64,000 nucleotides of DNA from Phaffia rhodozyma. Taxonomy: Eukaryota > Basidiomycota > Tremellomycetes > Cystofilobasidiales > Mrakiaceae. Below, piece by piece: positions 33,413 to 50,140 of this stretch (positions within the stretch are counted from its first letter, which is position 1; each line of letters begins with the position of its first letter). Under the pieces are notes generated by a model, which searched no databases, was not told where the DNA came from, and saw nothing but the letters and a program-made list of their open reading frames with translations. The stretch spans positions 1,116,001-1,180,000 of the forward strand of contig JACGZH010000008.1 in assembly GCA_014706385.1 (NCBI GenBank), read 5' to 3'. Both the position numbers and the translations under genes were made by a program.

Positions 33413-35661
33413 TTATGTCTTCCCGGTGACTGTCTTTCGGAGATCTGTTTTGTTTTTTAAGTACCGATTGTAGACAGATGCCAATACAAAGGTCCAGAGA
33501 GGTCAGGACGAATTGAGAAAGAGAAGACGAATTTATGAAACAGAGAATGAATGAACGACAAGCAACCAACCATAAAGGATTCCATCTGCCCAAGCCCAAC
33601 TAGCTGGCCAACCCGGGTGGATATGATCTAAGAATTCCTGACTATCTCTGATGACTTCTGCCCACGCATTGTACCTCACCCCACCTCCTCCTCGTTCTTT
33701 GGCGCCTGATCGTGGTCCACCTGATCGGGCTTGAGCGATTATGACCCTCTTCGTCTCTTCCTCCAGTTGTCTCACTCTCTTTTCTCTTAATACCCATGGC
33801 CAACTAAATTTCTGAGGTGGAATATGGAAAGATCTAACTTGCACTCGGGGCACATTGGGGTGATTCGGAGGGAACGTGTCGGATAGAGTGCGAAGAAGGG
33901 AGGTCAGACGGCGCGTGAACCAGGCTAGCCGAGAGGACGAGAGAGGTGTAGATGATAGAGGATCGGCAAAGGGTTTGATTTCATCACGGGATGGAGAGGG
34001 ATGGGAAGCGTTCATCAGGAAGTTCTTGACAGACATCTCGTCTTGAGTCTAGAGTTGATGAAGAGTTATGAAGGGTTTACGGATCACAAGAGATGATGAG
34101 TGTCTTTTTCATCGTCGAGATAGGTTTGTTTGATCAAACATCTGATGTCGAAATGGCGAGAAAGACGACATACTCGGAACATGCCTAGATCCCACGCTCC
34201 TACTCCAACTTCCACCAAGTCTATGTCATTCACTCCGCCTCTTCCGATAGCTTTCAAAATTGGAAGGAAAATCTCGTTCATTCGGGCTTCCGAATCGAGT
34301 GGAGGGTTGAAGTGTTCCGATCTGAACAATAAGAGAGAAGGGAGCTCAACAACCGCATATTTCTGGATCATAGGATGAATAAGACCTCAGAGAAACAACA
34401 TACTCGATAGGCCAGAACGCTCGGTCTCCGAAAGGCATATCTTTGGCCTTCTTCCAAGTTCCTTCTTTCCCCACTAACTCTCCTTTCGACTTTCTACCCT
34501 TTTCTTCCTGATGTCCATATTCAACTACTCCAGGCGTCGTGACTCCATCGTCCAACCCATTCCAGAAACCCCATAGGAAGACAGCATCGTATTGATCGAT
34601 CTTGCACAGCCATGGGCGACTATGTTCTGAGCCGTAAGAACGACCCTGTCTATAATGTTCCGCATAGTCTTCTTCTAGAGTGATCAATCTTGAAGGATAC
34701 GTGTCGGGAGTTGTAGTGGGTGAGTAGATCGTCACATAGTCGGCTGGGTTTCCTTCTGGCCAGGGAAGAGGCGTTAGAGGTGATGAAGGTGATAGGAATT
34801 GGCAGAGATGGACTGATACCACCGAGTATGAAAGAAGAAGGACGAGCGCCGCTTAGCAACCATACGGGTGGGTGAGGGGCGGAACCTACTCGACTGGGAA
34901 GGGGAACTTACGTAGATGATAACGGTCTATAGAGTCTCCCATCAAAAGAACCGTTCTGCCTCTCAACCATTCAAAATCTTCATCGCCCTCCTCCGCCATT
35001 TCCAACTTTCGAGACTTGTCATCCATGGCCTCCTTCCAAGACTTCATTATCATCTTCTCCTTTCCTCTCAACTTGACCATCAGCTTTTCCATCAACCGCG
35101 GCCTTGGCCTACTCTTCAGCTTAGGCGATGCAGGTGTATATGTAGTTAGGAAAGGGTTTGAGAGATTGTAGCCGAGGTGACCGGGAGTGGTATATGGATG
35201 AGCAAGAGTAGCATGGGGTTTGTACTCAGATGAACGCAAGGGATGATGACTTCTCGGAAACCTAGAGAGCGGTCATGAACGCCGAACAAGAGATCAACGT
35301 CTCGAACAGAATTTTTGTGTAATGAAAGAGAACAGCGAGCAGACGTACCCCCATATAAGGATGAGACTGGTCCCAATGAGCAAGAAGAAAATGAAAATCC
35401 GACGGCGCGAAGGGTAGATACCACCAGGTTTCGTCGGCGGAGGAACGGGATATCTAACCGAAGGCAAGTTGATCGTCGGTCGGTTTCTATTTTTCAAGCA
35501 ACCGTCAAGAGAATCACATCACCGTTCAAGAGAAAGAGGAAAGAGATCCGTCAGATCAAGTGTTTAAACCTAAAGGAAAACAGATAGATAGAAAACAGAG
35601 ACAGAAGAGGAAATCAAAGATCGAACCTGTTCGAAGCGATAGCTGAATGTTTAGTCGTCAT
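33413..35661 (-). CDS. Single-pass membrane protein with GDS/DxxH (PC-esterase-like) motifs
   Basis: Exons about 35661-35627, 35453-35349, from 35265 to about 34915, 34812 to about 34403, 34321 to about 34170, about 34052 to 33570, and a short last one ending 33413. A cytosolic N-terminus (MTTKHSAIASNR, then YPVPPPTKPGG) precedes one membrane anchor, RIFIFFLLIGTSLILIWG (about residues 29-47), giving a type II Golgi/ER topology. The lumenal part has the GDS motif in TVLLMGDSIDRYHL (codons 34931-34939) and a C-terminal DxxH (LDHIHPG, 33617-33628). GDS plus a late DxxH is the hallmark of SGNH-type PC-esterases (PMR5/TBL, Cas1 group), which add or remove acyl groups on glycans. CKIDQYDAVFLWGFWNG and VEVGVGAWDLGMF are typical mid-domain strands. 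Substrate unknown. The last acceptor is weak, so the final ~11 residues are uncertain. Confidence 0.7.
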
Positions 35662-36043
35662 GGCTCAAACCGACTGATACAAATTACAATGAAGAGAGGA
35701 ATCGAGTACGCAACACTCCTTTCCCAAGTTCCGTCTAATGATCTGCTTTGTATGCTTGGTGGAAAAAATCCCTCCCTAGTCGAGGATCTTGCTAGTTGAT
35801 AGTTTACCAACATATTTGGTATGGACCGACATATCAGGATCATTCGGGTTGGAAATCACCGCGCAGCGTCTCTAGCGCTGGGGCCGAATGATGGACCGCC
35901 AAGACATCGCTACAACAACCGCACATGATACTCCAAAGGATGTTGCCAAATTGAGTGCAAAGATGTGAATTTGACATGACTCATGAAGATACAAATATAT
36001 ATAACTAGAGAAGGAGGTCTTGTCTAGAAATCTCTAATTGCGC
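35662..36043. other. Promoter of GDS esterase-like gene / PEX6 3' flank
   Basis: 382 bp between two minus-strand genes; no gene, repeat or RNA seen. Confidence 0.5.
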
Positions 36044-40682
<4,639 letters not shown>

Positions 40683-41269
40683 GATGGTGTTGATTGTCTA
40701 CCAGTTGGTTGCGAGATTGGCGGTGAGTTGTGAGTACCAAGAGTGATTGAAGATCGTTTGTCCGAGAGCCGGGGGAATGATACCCGGGTGACCGGCGTGT
40801 AACCAGGGGCTGTAACTGGGTTGACGCACGGACGTCTTGGTTACAGCTGCCAGACCCGATGCCACGTTCCAGCGGATCGGCGATCGAAAATCTAGACGTA
40901 CCTTATGACGTCAGGTTTATTCAGGGCGGTGACGCTCTCTGTATGGGTGCAGCCCATGCTTAAAGGAAACAGGCACACACTACGGAATCGTCCGGAAACA
41001 CTACGAAAGACTAGAGAAATCCTTGAGCTTTTTCCTGTTTTTTTCCCAATGTGGTCATCAATCTTGTCAACTTTGCCTTGAAGAATGAAAAAAAAAGAGG
41101 CGGGGGATTTTTTTGGGTGCAATACAAATAGCAGCCAGCTCATCCCATCATCTTGATCCGCTTCTTTCTTCCTTTCAACACCACACGCATTCTTTCAAGC
41201 CTTCTTTCTTCTTCAGCTACACTCACTCGTCCTACCTACCCACCCAAACATCTATCCTAGTTAGCTACC
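40683..41269. promoter_or_regulatory. Divergent PEX6 / histidine-rich gene B promoter with CRE
   Basis: 587 bp. A perfect CRE TGACGTCA sits at 40906-40913. Pyrimidine-rich sequence (TTCTTTCTTCC-like) lies about 50-120 bp upstream of the gene B ATG. Confidence 0.45.
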
Positions 41270-42240
41270 ATGGCCGAGCGAGTCGTCAAAGAGTTCCTTG
41301 CTACCCACAACAAGACCGGTTCCACCGAGGTCTGCTCCGAGATTGGGCCTGAGGTCCTTCAGGAGACCATCATTCCCCACGTTCACACCGAACAGGCAAC
41401 CGGTGAGCTATCCACCTGTCTATCTATGACTGCTCAGCTCACAGTCGGAAACTCATTATATCTTCTTCTCTCTCAGCCATTGACAGGGAGCGACACATCG
41501 TATGTTCCATTCATCTGATTAATTTTCTCAGCCCCATCTCTTATCTAACCCATCATTTCCTTTCATTTCCTCTCTCCTTTACTGCCATCCCTTCTTACAG
41601 CATCACCACCAGCACCGAGTCCAGCCCATCGTTGCCACCGAGCACTTGGCTGAGGAGCACATCGTGCGTTGCGTTCCCATGTTCTATCCTTTCTTATCAT
41701 TCATTCCGCTGCTTGTTCTGACGTCTTATGCCTTTTTTCCATACACAGACTCAAATTCAGCCTGCCGTTGTGCAGGAGCGACACGAGGAGATGGCCCCGG
41801 AAAAGCTCGAGATGCTCGAGAAGCTGAAGACCCAGCACAAGAACACCAGAACCATCGCGCCCACTGAGGAGACCGTTGCCGTTTTGGGAACGACCGCCTC
41901 TGAGCACGTCCACCACCACGTGCACGAGCACATCACCCCGGTCATCCACAAGGAGACCCACCAGCACAAGATCATCCACAACGTGATCCCTATTCACGAA
42001 AAGATTCACGAGAGCCCTATCGTTCATGAGTCCACCGTGCTTCCTACCCTCACCATGGAAGAGTTCCGAGCGAAGATGGCACAGGCTAAGGGACTTCACC
42101 ACGGAGAGAAGGAGCACTCTCACCACTACTACGAGGGTCAGCCCCGAGTATCCGAGGACGGATCTCACCCGGTTGGAACCAAGACTGTTGTTCCCGCCAA
42201 TGGAACATCGCCCGTGGCTGTCAAGTCCCCTAAGATCTAA
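41270..42240 (+). CDS. Histidine-rich protein B (fungal 'allergen'-like family), paralogue of 24516-25505
   Basis: Function not established. Exons 41270-41402, 41477-41499 (23 nt), 41601-41663 and 41749-42240 sum to 237 codons (236 aa). It opens MAERVVKEFLATHNKTGST and shares with copy A the blocks ERHIHHHQHRVQP, ATEHLAEEHITQI, SEHVHHHVHEHITPVIHK, IIHNVIPIHEKIHESPIVHE and VLPTLTMEEF. It differs in a longer C-terminus (HSHHYYEGQPRVSEDG, then a Pro/Val-rich tail ending SPKI). No signal peptide or transmembrane helix. The two copies have different intron positions: here the ERHI/HHHQH junction is split, while copy A is uninterrupted there. Start ATG sits in a good context (ACCATGG). Probably abundant, judging from codon bias. 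Metal binding is plausible but unproven. Confidence 0.82.
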
Positions 42241-43226
42241 GCTGACTTTTGGGCTAGTGTATTTTGCCCTTGTTTTCAATCTCCAGCTCCATTGTACTGG
42301 CCGGATACGTGTCATAGCTGATGCGTCTAATCTATAATCTTGATATCTTCATCACTTTTCTTTCCTCCTTCTGCCTATCGCATGGTCTCGTCACCGTTTG
42401 TTTGCTAGTTATTGCTCTTCGTATCTTTTTATCATCTCTTGATGGCTTGCTATGTATGAAATGTATTTTGTCGTTCTCTACATATCGCATGCACAGGTAG
42501 TCTCAAAGGCCGACGAATGTGACATGGAGAAAAACGAAGGTAGAAAGTCCTCCGAGCTGCACGACAGCAGTTGGAGTCAACTAGAAGGCTGACTAGCGTC
42601 TATGAATTCCGTCACAGTTGATTAAAAGATCTGTCGAGGCGAATGCAGCATTTTGGTAAGAAGTACATCCTAAGAACTCAGCATCAGAGAACCCATCTGG
42701 CAGAACGAATGAAAGCAAACTGAGTAAACCGCCAGGATGAGCCAGAACAGACTGAAGATGGACGCGTGACGCGTCTGACGCGTTGATTGAATTCAGAACC
42801 GACGCGACACGCGTGAGACACGTCTTTTTCCTGTCATCTGTCTCATTCAACTCGAGTTCACCTTCCTTTCTCGACTCATCACTTTATCCCACACCTTTCC
42901 TTGTTCTCATCTTTTACGTTCGTCAAGATCTGTTCACCAGATAATATTGTCTGTGGCACATACACATTGTCTGTCTCTCCATACCGTGCCCTCTTCCTTG
43001 AGGATTGTCTCTTCTTTTAGGTCGCGCCTTCTTCCTTTTGTCTTCGTTCTTTGTTCGACGCGTCTCGTTCAAGTCTGCGATTGTCTCTGTCCGAGTCGTT
43101 CTACCTGTCAACCCGAGCGGAGGAAACAAACCCCTAGTTCCAGTCCATTCCTGTCATCCCATCTCTATCAAGATCTTCATAAAATAGACGTACATACTCA
43201 TTAGCAGTCTCGGTAATCATCTCACA
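42241..43226. promoter_or_regulatory. SMC1 upstream region with MCB cluster
   Basis: 986 bp: the 3' flank of histidine-rich gene B, then the SMC1 promoter. Four exact ACGCGT boxes lie at 42762-42767, 42769-42774, 42778-42783 and 42809-42814, with a near match ACGCGA at 42802; a fifth exact box is at 43058-43063. This fits MBF-type G1/S control of a cohesin gene. No coding frame of note. Confidence 0.6.
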
Positions 43227-46200
43227 ATGCTTACTCGACTGGAAACGTTCAACTTCAAGTATGTCCCTCTCCCTTTGTTTCAACCCCATCATCATCGTTC
43301 TCATTTCCGCTGTAGTAGAGAAACAAATGATCTCTTGAGAAAAAAAATTGAAACGATATATTTGTTCTTATCTGTCTAGGTCCTACCGAGGTCACCAAAC
43401 CATCGGTCCATTCCTTCCTTTCTCATGTATCATTGGACCCAATGGATCTGGAAAATCAAACTTGATGGACGCGATCTCTTTCGTGCTTGGTATCAAGAGT
43501 TCTCAGCTTCGAAGTAAACAATTGAAGGATCTGATATACAGAGGCAGAAAGCTTGCCAGAGGAGGTAGCACGATTTCCGGTGCTGATACGATAGAAGAAG
43601 AAGAGGAGGAAGAGAGTGAAGATGAGGACGAGGGATTGAGCGAGGAAGAGGGGGGAAAGAAACAGAAGGGCGATAGAGGCGAGGGAAGTGGCAAGAAGGC
43701 TTGGGTTAAGGCTTTCTATCAGGACGAGACAGACCGAGAATGGGTCTTTCAGCGAACGTACGTTTCTTTTCTTGTTCTATTCCGTTCCTACCTATCTGTC
43801 CGTTCTCAACCTAGTCAACGATCTGACCTATACATATGTACATCTCTCGGATATCACAGCGTCTCGTTATCTGGCTCGAGCGAGTATAAACTAGACGGCA
43901 CAGTTATCACGTACTCTCAGTACAACCAGGCTTTAGCGGACCACAATATTCTCGTCAAAGCAAAGAATTTCCTGGTCTTCCAGGTATGTCACTCGCACCT
44001 CAATACAACATACCATCGAACAAGGCACTTCAGTCTGTCTGTTTCCTTGTGAGAGTTCTGCTGAAACGTATTCAAATTGTCATCACAGGGTGATGTAGAG
44101 GCTGTTGCTCGACAATCTCCTGCGGATCTCTGCCGATTGATCGAGCAAATCTCCGGGTAAGTCCTTCATCTTTTTAGATCTTCTCATTCTAACCAACACA
44201 TAAAACCTTGTTTACTAGCAACACATCTTTTCTGACTCTTACTTTGATTTCTAGATCACTCGAGTTGGCGCCCGCCTATGAAAAAGCCAAATTGGCACTC
44301 GACAAAGCGACCGCGCTATCAACCGAAAACTTTCATAATAAAAGAGAAATCGCAAAAGAGTTCAAGGCTTACAAGGAGCATAAAGTCGAGGCAACTAAAC
44401 TCACCAAACTTCGACAACAGAAGGTTTTTGTTCTTCTTTTGTTCTCATCCTGTATCCCGTCAAGGATAGACTAACACGGGCTGGCTTGTTGACCGGGTTG
44501 GATGTGATCAGGAGGAGGTCATGATTCAGCACATTCTCTGGAGACTTTATCACATTCAACAAGGGATTGACGATGCTTCTGGAAACATCGTTGCCAAGAA
44601 TCAAGAATTGGATAGGCTTCGAGCGAACCAGGTATGTCTTACCTTCTCTTATCAGCGTTTTTCATCCCCTTCGTAAATGACATAAACTGACCTCATTTTC
44701 TTGCTTTTCTGACCATTCCGTTTCTGAATTTATCTAGAGTACGAAAGAGAAAGAAATTCTAGATGCTCGAAGAGAACAGACGAGGTTGAAGAATCAGATT
44801 GGGGATGAGGAGCGAAACATCAAACGTAGAGAGAAAAACATCGATCAAGAGGTATGAATCCTCTTCTTTCGCGCAGTACCGACCACTTGTCTAGATCGAC
44901 AAACTAATCTATTTGTTGATGTACTCATCCTATAGAATTCTCGCCTAGTGACACTCGAAACACAGATCACTCATGCGGAAAGAAAAGCTCAAAACGCAGA
45001 ATCCTTGGGAGTAAAAGTTGAGAAAGATGCACAACGTCAGACAGAGAGTTTGGGGTCTCTTAGGAGGGATCTTGCTCAGGTTGAGAGACTGGCCCAGGAA
45101 GCTGCTGGTTTGTTCCGCCTCTCTTTAATTCGTCTTCTTCTTCTCATACTTCAGTTGAACCAGTCCAACATCACATATTCGTTTCGATGCCATCAATAAC
45201 GACCCTACAGATGAACAGCAAAGGCTTGCCGAGCGACAAGGTCAGGCTCTGAGCGAAGCCGATTTGAATGAGTACCGTCAGCTGTTCGTCAACTCTCTCC
45301 TTTGCTCTTCACGTTCCTCTCTTCCTCTATCATTCGAATCAAGTGCTCACAACATCATTATTTGAACGAACTTTTCGTTCATGAAGGAAAGCACAAGCAA
45401 ATGCTCTCCTTCCTCAAGAGCACCAACGGTTGAGTGTCCTTCAAAGACAACAAAAGACACGAAAGGAAGGCTTGGCTAGTGATGAGGAGAAGCTGAACAT
45501 CTTGAAGCGAAGGAGACTCAAGTTAGAGGCGGAGATTGATGATTTGAAGGAAAAGAAGGATACGGTGCGTTACCATTTACCCTCTCTGAGTCTCACTCAT
45601 GACAACGACAGAATGTGATAACTCATGATTTGTCAACGCATTTTCTACAACCAAGGCTGAAGAGAAGGAAGCCCAGAGCGAGCAAGATCGTACCAACGCA
45701 CAGGAAGCTCTGGAGAGACTCCAAAGCGAACGGACTAGGATCAGGCATGTCTCGTCTCACTCTCTCTTTTGTATCGACAATATTCAACCCTCAAACCGCG
45801 CGATGTTGTGACATTTCTCTAACTTTCTCTTCGTGTGAATTTACTTCACTGGTTTCAACAGTCAACTTGAGACGGAGACAAATGAGAAGCTCACGAACTG
45901 TTATATGAAGATCATGCGATCGAGCGCTGACAAGAAGGCTTCAGAGAAAGAGATCAGATTGAAGGAGTCTATAGCGACGCTGAAAAGGATTTTCCCAGGT
46001 GTTCACGGACGAGTCGTCGATCTTTGCAAGCCGACCGCTACAAAGTATAACACCGCAGTGGGCGTCGTACTTGGTCGGAACAACGACTCTGTGGTAGTTG
46101 ATCATGAGAAGACTGCTATCGAATGCATCAACGTATGTCTCGCTTTCTTGATTCTTTGCGCATAAATTTTTCACGTCATCTCTCTGATATATCTCTTGGT

Positions 46201-49200
46201 CTTTTAGTATCTCCGAACTCAACGTCTCGGCCAAGCTACCTTCCTTCCTTTGGACTCTATCCAAGTCAAGCCAACAAATGACAAGTATCGAAACTTTACT
46301 AGAGGCGCTCGTCTCGCCATCGATGTGATCGACTTCAATCCTCAGTTTGAAAAGGCGATGCAACATGCTTGCGGCAATTCGTTGATCTGTGATACCCTGG
46401 AGACCGCTAGATACGTTTGTTACGAGAAGAATCAGGATGTAAAAGGTTTGTCTTTCTCATTGCGCGTATTATCCTTGTTTATATTTTTCTCTGGCTCGAT
46501 GTTGATATCGGATCCTGGTCGTCAATCGTTCTATTTGTTTTCTGCGATAGCCGTCTCGCTCGATGGTACGGTGATCCACAAATCCGGTTCAATAACTGGT
46601 GGACACAGCCAGCACGAGAAGAGATCGTTCGATGAGAATGAGCTCACTGGTAAGACATATGTTCCCTCAGAAAAATCATGTTATCATCTCCTCAGTCTGA
46701 ATTTGAATCCATCCTATCTTGTTCTTGCGAATCTATAACAGCTCTTCATCAACAGAGAGATTCTCTTATGGCTCATCTGGCTCAACTGGCAAAGGAACGA
46801 CCGAAAGCCAAGTCTGATGAACATCTTGTAGCGGAGATCACTCGGTTGGAATCTGAGCTCGCCATCGTCAGGGACGACCTGGTTTGTTTCTGATTTTTTG
46901 GATTTGCTCTGATTTTTGTTGTTATCCTTACGATCTAACAGCTGGAGATAAGAAAAGACTGCTGATCTGGAAACTAACTTCTCACGCTGGTTACGATCAG
47001 AGTGCTATCAACCTTCGATTGACCGGCCTTCAAGATGAGCTGAGGCACGCCGAGACGGAGAGCTCAGAGTTATCTACTTCACTCGACGAGGTTCATACTT
47101 TTCTTTTTCTTCACATGATAACCTAACGTTTTGACCAACGATCTGACCCCTCCTATAATTAAACCAAAACAAAAAACCACAACGACAAAAAAGAAACGCT
47201 CTTCTCTATCCGTGATTGAAGTTGAGATCTTAGGATTACTTCAGACGGTGAACGCATCAGAGGATGAAGTATTCGACGAGTTCTGCGCTCGAATTGAGGT
47301 CGCTGATATTCGAGAGTATGAGGAGGTTCAACTCCGAGTGGCCCAAGCTCAGTCTGAGGCTAGGGTCAAATACGAAGCTCAGATCAATCGACTACGACGC
47401 CAGTAAGGTTTTCTTCTCTGAGGGCCCTTTCTTCCAGAACGCTAGAGCTAATCAATATTCTCTTGGAATTATTTGATTTCAGATCCGAGTTCGAAGCCGA
47501 GCAACTCGAGCTTACACAGACCCGACTACGAAGTTTGACTCGATCCGCCGCGACCGAGCGCGCCAGTCTCACTCAATTCGAAGCTGATAGGGACGAACTC
47601 ACAAGAAGCATCGATGAGCACAAGCAGGAGATCCAAGATCTCCTAACAGGATTGAAAACCTTGCAAGATCAGTTGGACGACAGAACTCAGAAGTTTGATG
47701 ACATCAAACGGACCGCGTCCAAAGCGACGAAGACTTTGGATAAAGCTATCAAAGAGATTGGAACTTGGGTAAGTTTTCAACTGTTGCTTTTCTATATACA
47801 TATGGTCTTTAAATCAAGCTGACGCTTTTGTTCTCATTTCTTTGTACAGAACGACGTCATTGAGCGCTTAGGATCTGAAAGAGCCTCAATTTACCGTCGG
47901 GCCAAGTTCGAAGATATCGACCTTCCCTTAGAGAGTGGTTCACTTAATAATGTTCCGATTGAAGCTGCCGATGAAGAAGACGTTCCTGACGCGATGCACG
48001 TCGATGGTGATGAGGACGAAACTCAAAGACCCCTTCAAGTCAAAGATTATGGTATTCAAGTCGACTTTGATGGTCTCACAGATGAAGACAAAGAGGTGAG
48101 CTCTTCGACATGCAGAAAGCTCTTCCCTCTGGATGAACAACTGACCGTCTTTGAGGGTTCTCTATCGTAAATCAGAATGGTGCGGACGACTATGGGGAAG
48201 AACTTGAGAATGAAGTCGCCAGACTGGACGTAGAAATTCTTCGAGTCGCCCCTAACGCCAAAGCTGCTGAAAAGTGTGTTTTGTCTTCCGCCCTTGAAAT
48301 TTACATGTCGGATCTTGCATGCTAATGAATTCTCACCGTTTCTCTCGTACCAGGATGGGCGGAGTGCAGGCCAGGCTTAATGAAACGGAAAAACAGGTCG
48401 ATCGATCCCGAAAAGAGTCTAGCGCTGCTCGAGAGCAGTTCAACGCCATTCGAAAGCAGAGGTGGGTTGTTTGTGTATTTGTCTCGAGGTGAATTCCAAC
48501 TGCTAACGAACGTCCATTTTCCTTCATTCTGATTCTGTTTATCAGAACCAACTTGTTTCAGAAAGCGTACACTCATATCTCGGAGCGAATCGATTCAGTA
48601 TACAAGGACCTTACCAAGGGAAACGCCGCTCCAATGGGTGGAGTTGCTTATCTTAGTTTGGAAGACTCTGAGGTTTGTCTGCATTTTTCTATGCCCTGGT
48701 TGTGTATTTCTTTCCTAACGCCTTTTCTGTCTTGCAAACAATTTTCTCTTTCTGCAGGAACCTTACCTGGCTGGTATCAAGTATCACGCGATGCCTCCTA
48801 TGAAACGTTTCCGAGATATGGACCAACTATCTGGTGGAGAGCAAACTGTAGCCGCGCTCGCGCTTCTGTTTGCGATTCATAGCTTCCAACCTGCCCCGTT
48901 TTTCGTGTTGGATGAGGTCGATGCCGCTTTGGACAACACGAATGTCACTCGATTGGCCAGGTACTTGCGAGAACATTCATCAGAGTCTTTCCAGTTTATC
49001 GTCATCAGTCTCAAAGAGTTCGTTCTTCGCGACATGCAATCTCTCCGTTCTCTATTGTACTTGGTCCTCTTTCAACTCACATTTCTTTTCTTCCTCTTCG
49101 TTCTGATCGCGATACATTCGGTTTCCCTGCAGTGCGTTGTACGAGAAATCAAACTCTCTAGTCGGAATTTATAGGGATCAGGAAATCAATTCGTCTCAAT

Positions 49201-49354
49201 CATTGACGTTGGATCTCCGTTCGGTTCGTTTTCAATTTCATCCTTTTCTTTTTCGCTACCATCTCTGTTTGCTGCCATAGAGAGGGCATTTAGTTTGAAA
49301 ATCTAGTTCTGACCTATCGAATTTTCTGTGCGCGTTTATCAGTACGAGGAGTAA
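43227..49354 (+). CDS. SMC1: Cohesin subunit Smc1
   Basis: SMC-family ATPase; with Smc3 and kleisin Scc1 it forms the ring holding sister chromatids. The N-terminal head opens [17 protein letters not shown], with Walker [10 protein letters not shown] (about 43435-43461) and [20 protein letters not shown]. An acidic insert ([15 protein letters not shown]) precedes [16 protein letters not shown]. Coiled coil 1 follows, then the hinge (about 45960-46440: [46 protein letters not shown]) and [18 protein letters not shown]. Coiled coil 2 leads to the C-terminal head with signature [19 protein letters not shown], Walker [15 protein letters not shown], then [17 protein letters not shown] and [11 protein letters not shown]. 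These last motifs separate Smc1 from Smc3. Roughly 20 introns; first exon 43227 to about 43259, last exon carries YEE and stop at 49352-49354. Convergent with the Ca2+/H+ exchanger. Confidence 0.96.
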
Positions 49355-50140
49355 ACTGTCACTATTCTATTCCTTATCTCGTTTGTTCCGTCTTGTTTCT
49401 CTTCTCATTTTCTTTCATACATACACACACACACACATATATATATCCATATCTATCTATCTCTCCATTTGTCTGGTCTTACTTTAGGGTGAGAGAACGT
49501 GATCGCGTTACGGTGTCCGGTGGATCATATCCCCGCCTGTTCTTCTCTCATCAACCCTCCATTTCGTCCTCCCTCTTCTCTTTCTTTCTTTCCTTCTCTC
49601 TGATGTTTTCCTTGTCGAGTCCTTTGTTTTAATCCGTTGTACCATAAACCCGATCCGATGATACATGGTTTCCCCTCAGATCCTCAAACAGAAAATCTCA
49701 AGAATGGGTGTTTCTTTTCTTTGTTCTTCCTCCGTCTATTGTGTGTTTAACTCCTTGCGCTCTCCCCCCCCCTCCTTCTCTCTTCTTCCTCCTTATCTCT
49801 GTTTTCTTCTTGCGGTTTGCGTCTCCGTTTTTGTGCTAGTTGACAAAAACAAGACAAGATGTGCGTTCTTTGATTATATCCGTATTTCGAAATTCATATT
49901 TTCTACCCAACTTTGAGCAAGTCATATATGTATATGACATTGTCTCAGCTATGTAATAAGAGTTAATATAGAAAAAAGAGAAGATCAAGATACTTCGGTC
50001 GGAAATCTAGCATAACAAGATCGTGACATAGACAGACAAACGGACAGACAGACAAACAAGAAAACAAATAAAAAACAGAAGAAGCGTGTATGATTGGAAA
50101 AGAAGAAAAGTAAGCCTGGAACTGAACAAGGCAGGACCGT
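49355..50140. other. Convergent 3' region SMC1 / Ca2+/H+ exchanger
   Basis: 786 bp, T/C-rich on the plus strand, without a gene. It contains the CA/TA microsatellite listed separately and CAGACAGA-type repeats near 50030-50060. Confidence 0.5.
49419..49446. repeat. (AC)n(AT)n dinucleotide tract
   Basis: A run of AC units followed directly by AT units in the SMC1 3' flank. Confidence 0.9.

Noticed and set aside
41701..42315. Minus-strand frame of 204 codons opposite histidine-rich gene B
   Set aside because: Shadow of the biased coding strand; its Val/Leu/Asp repeats mirror His/Glu codons of gene B.
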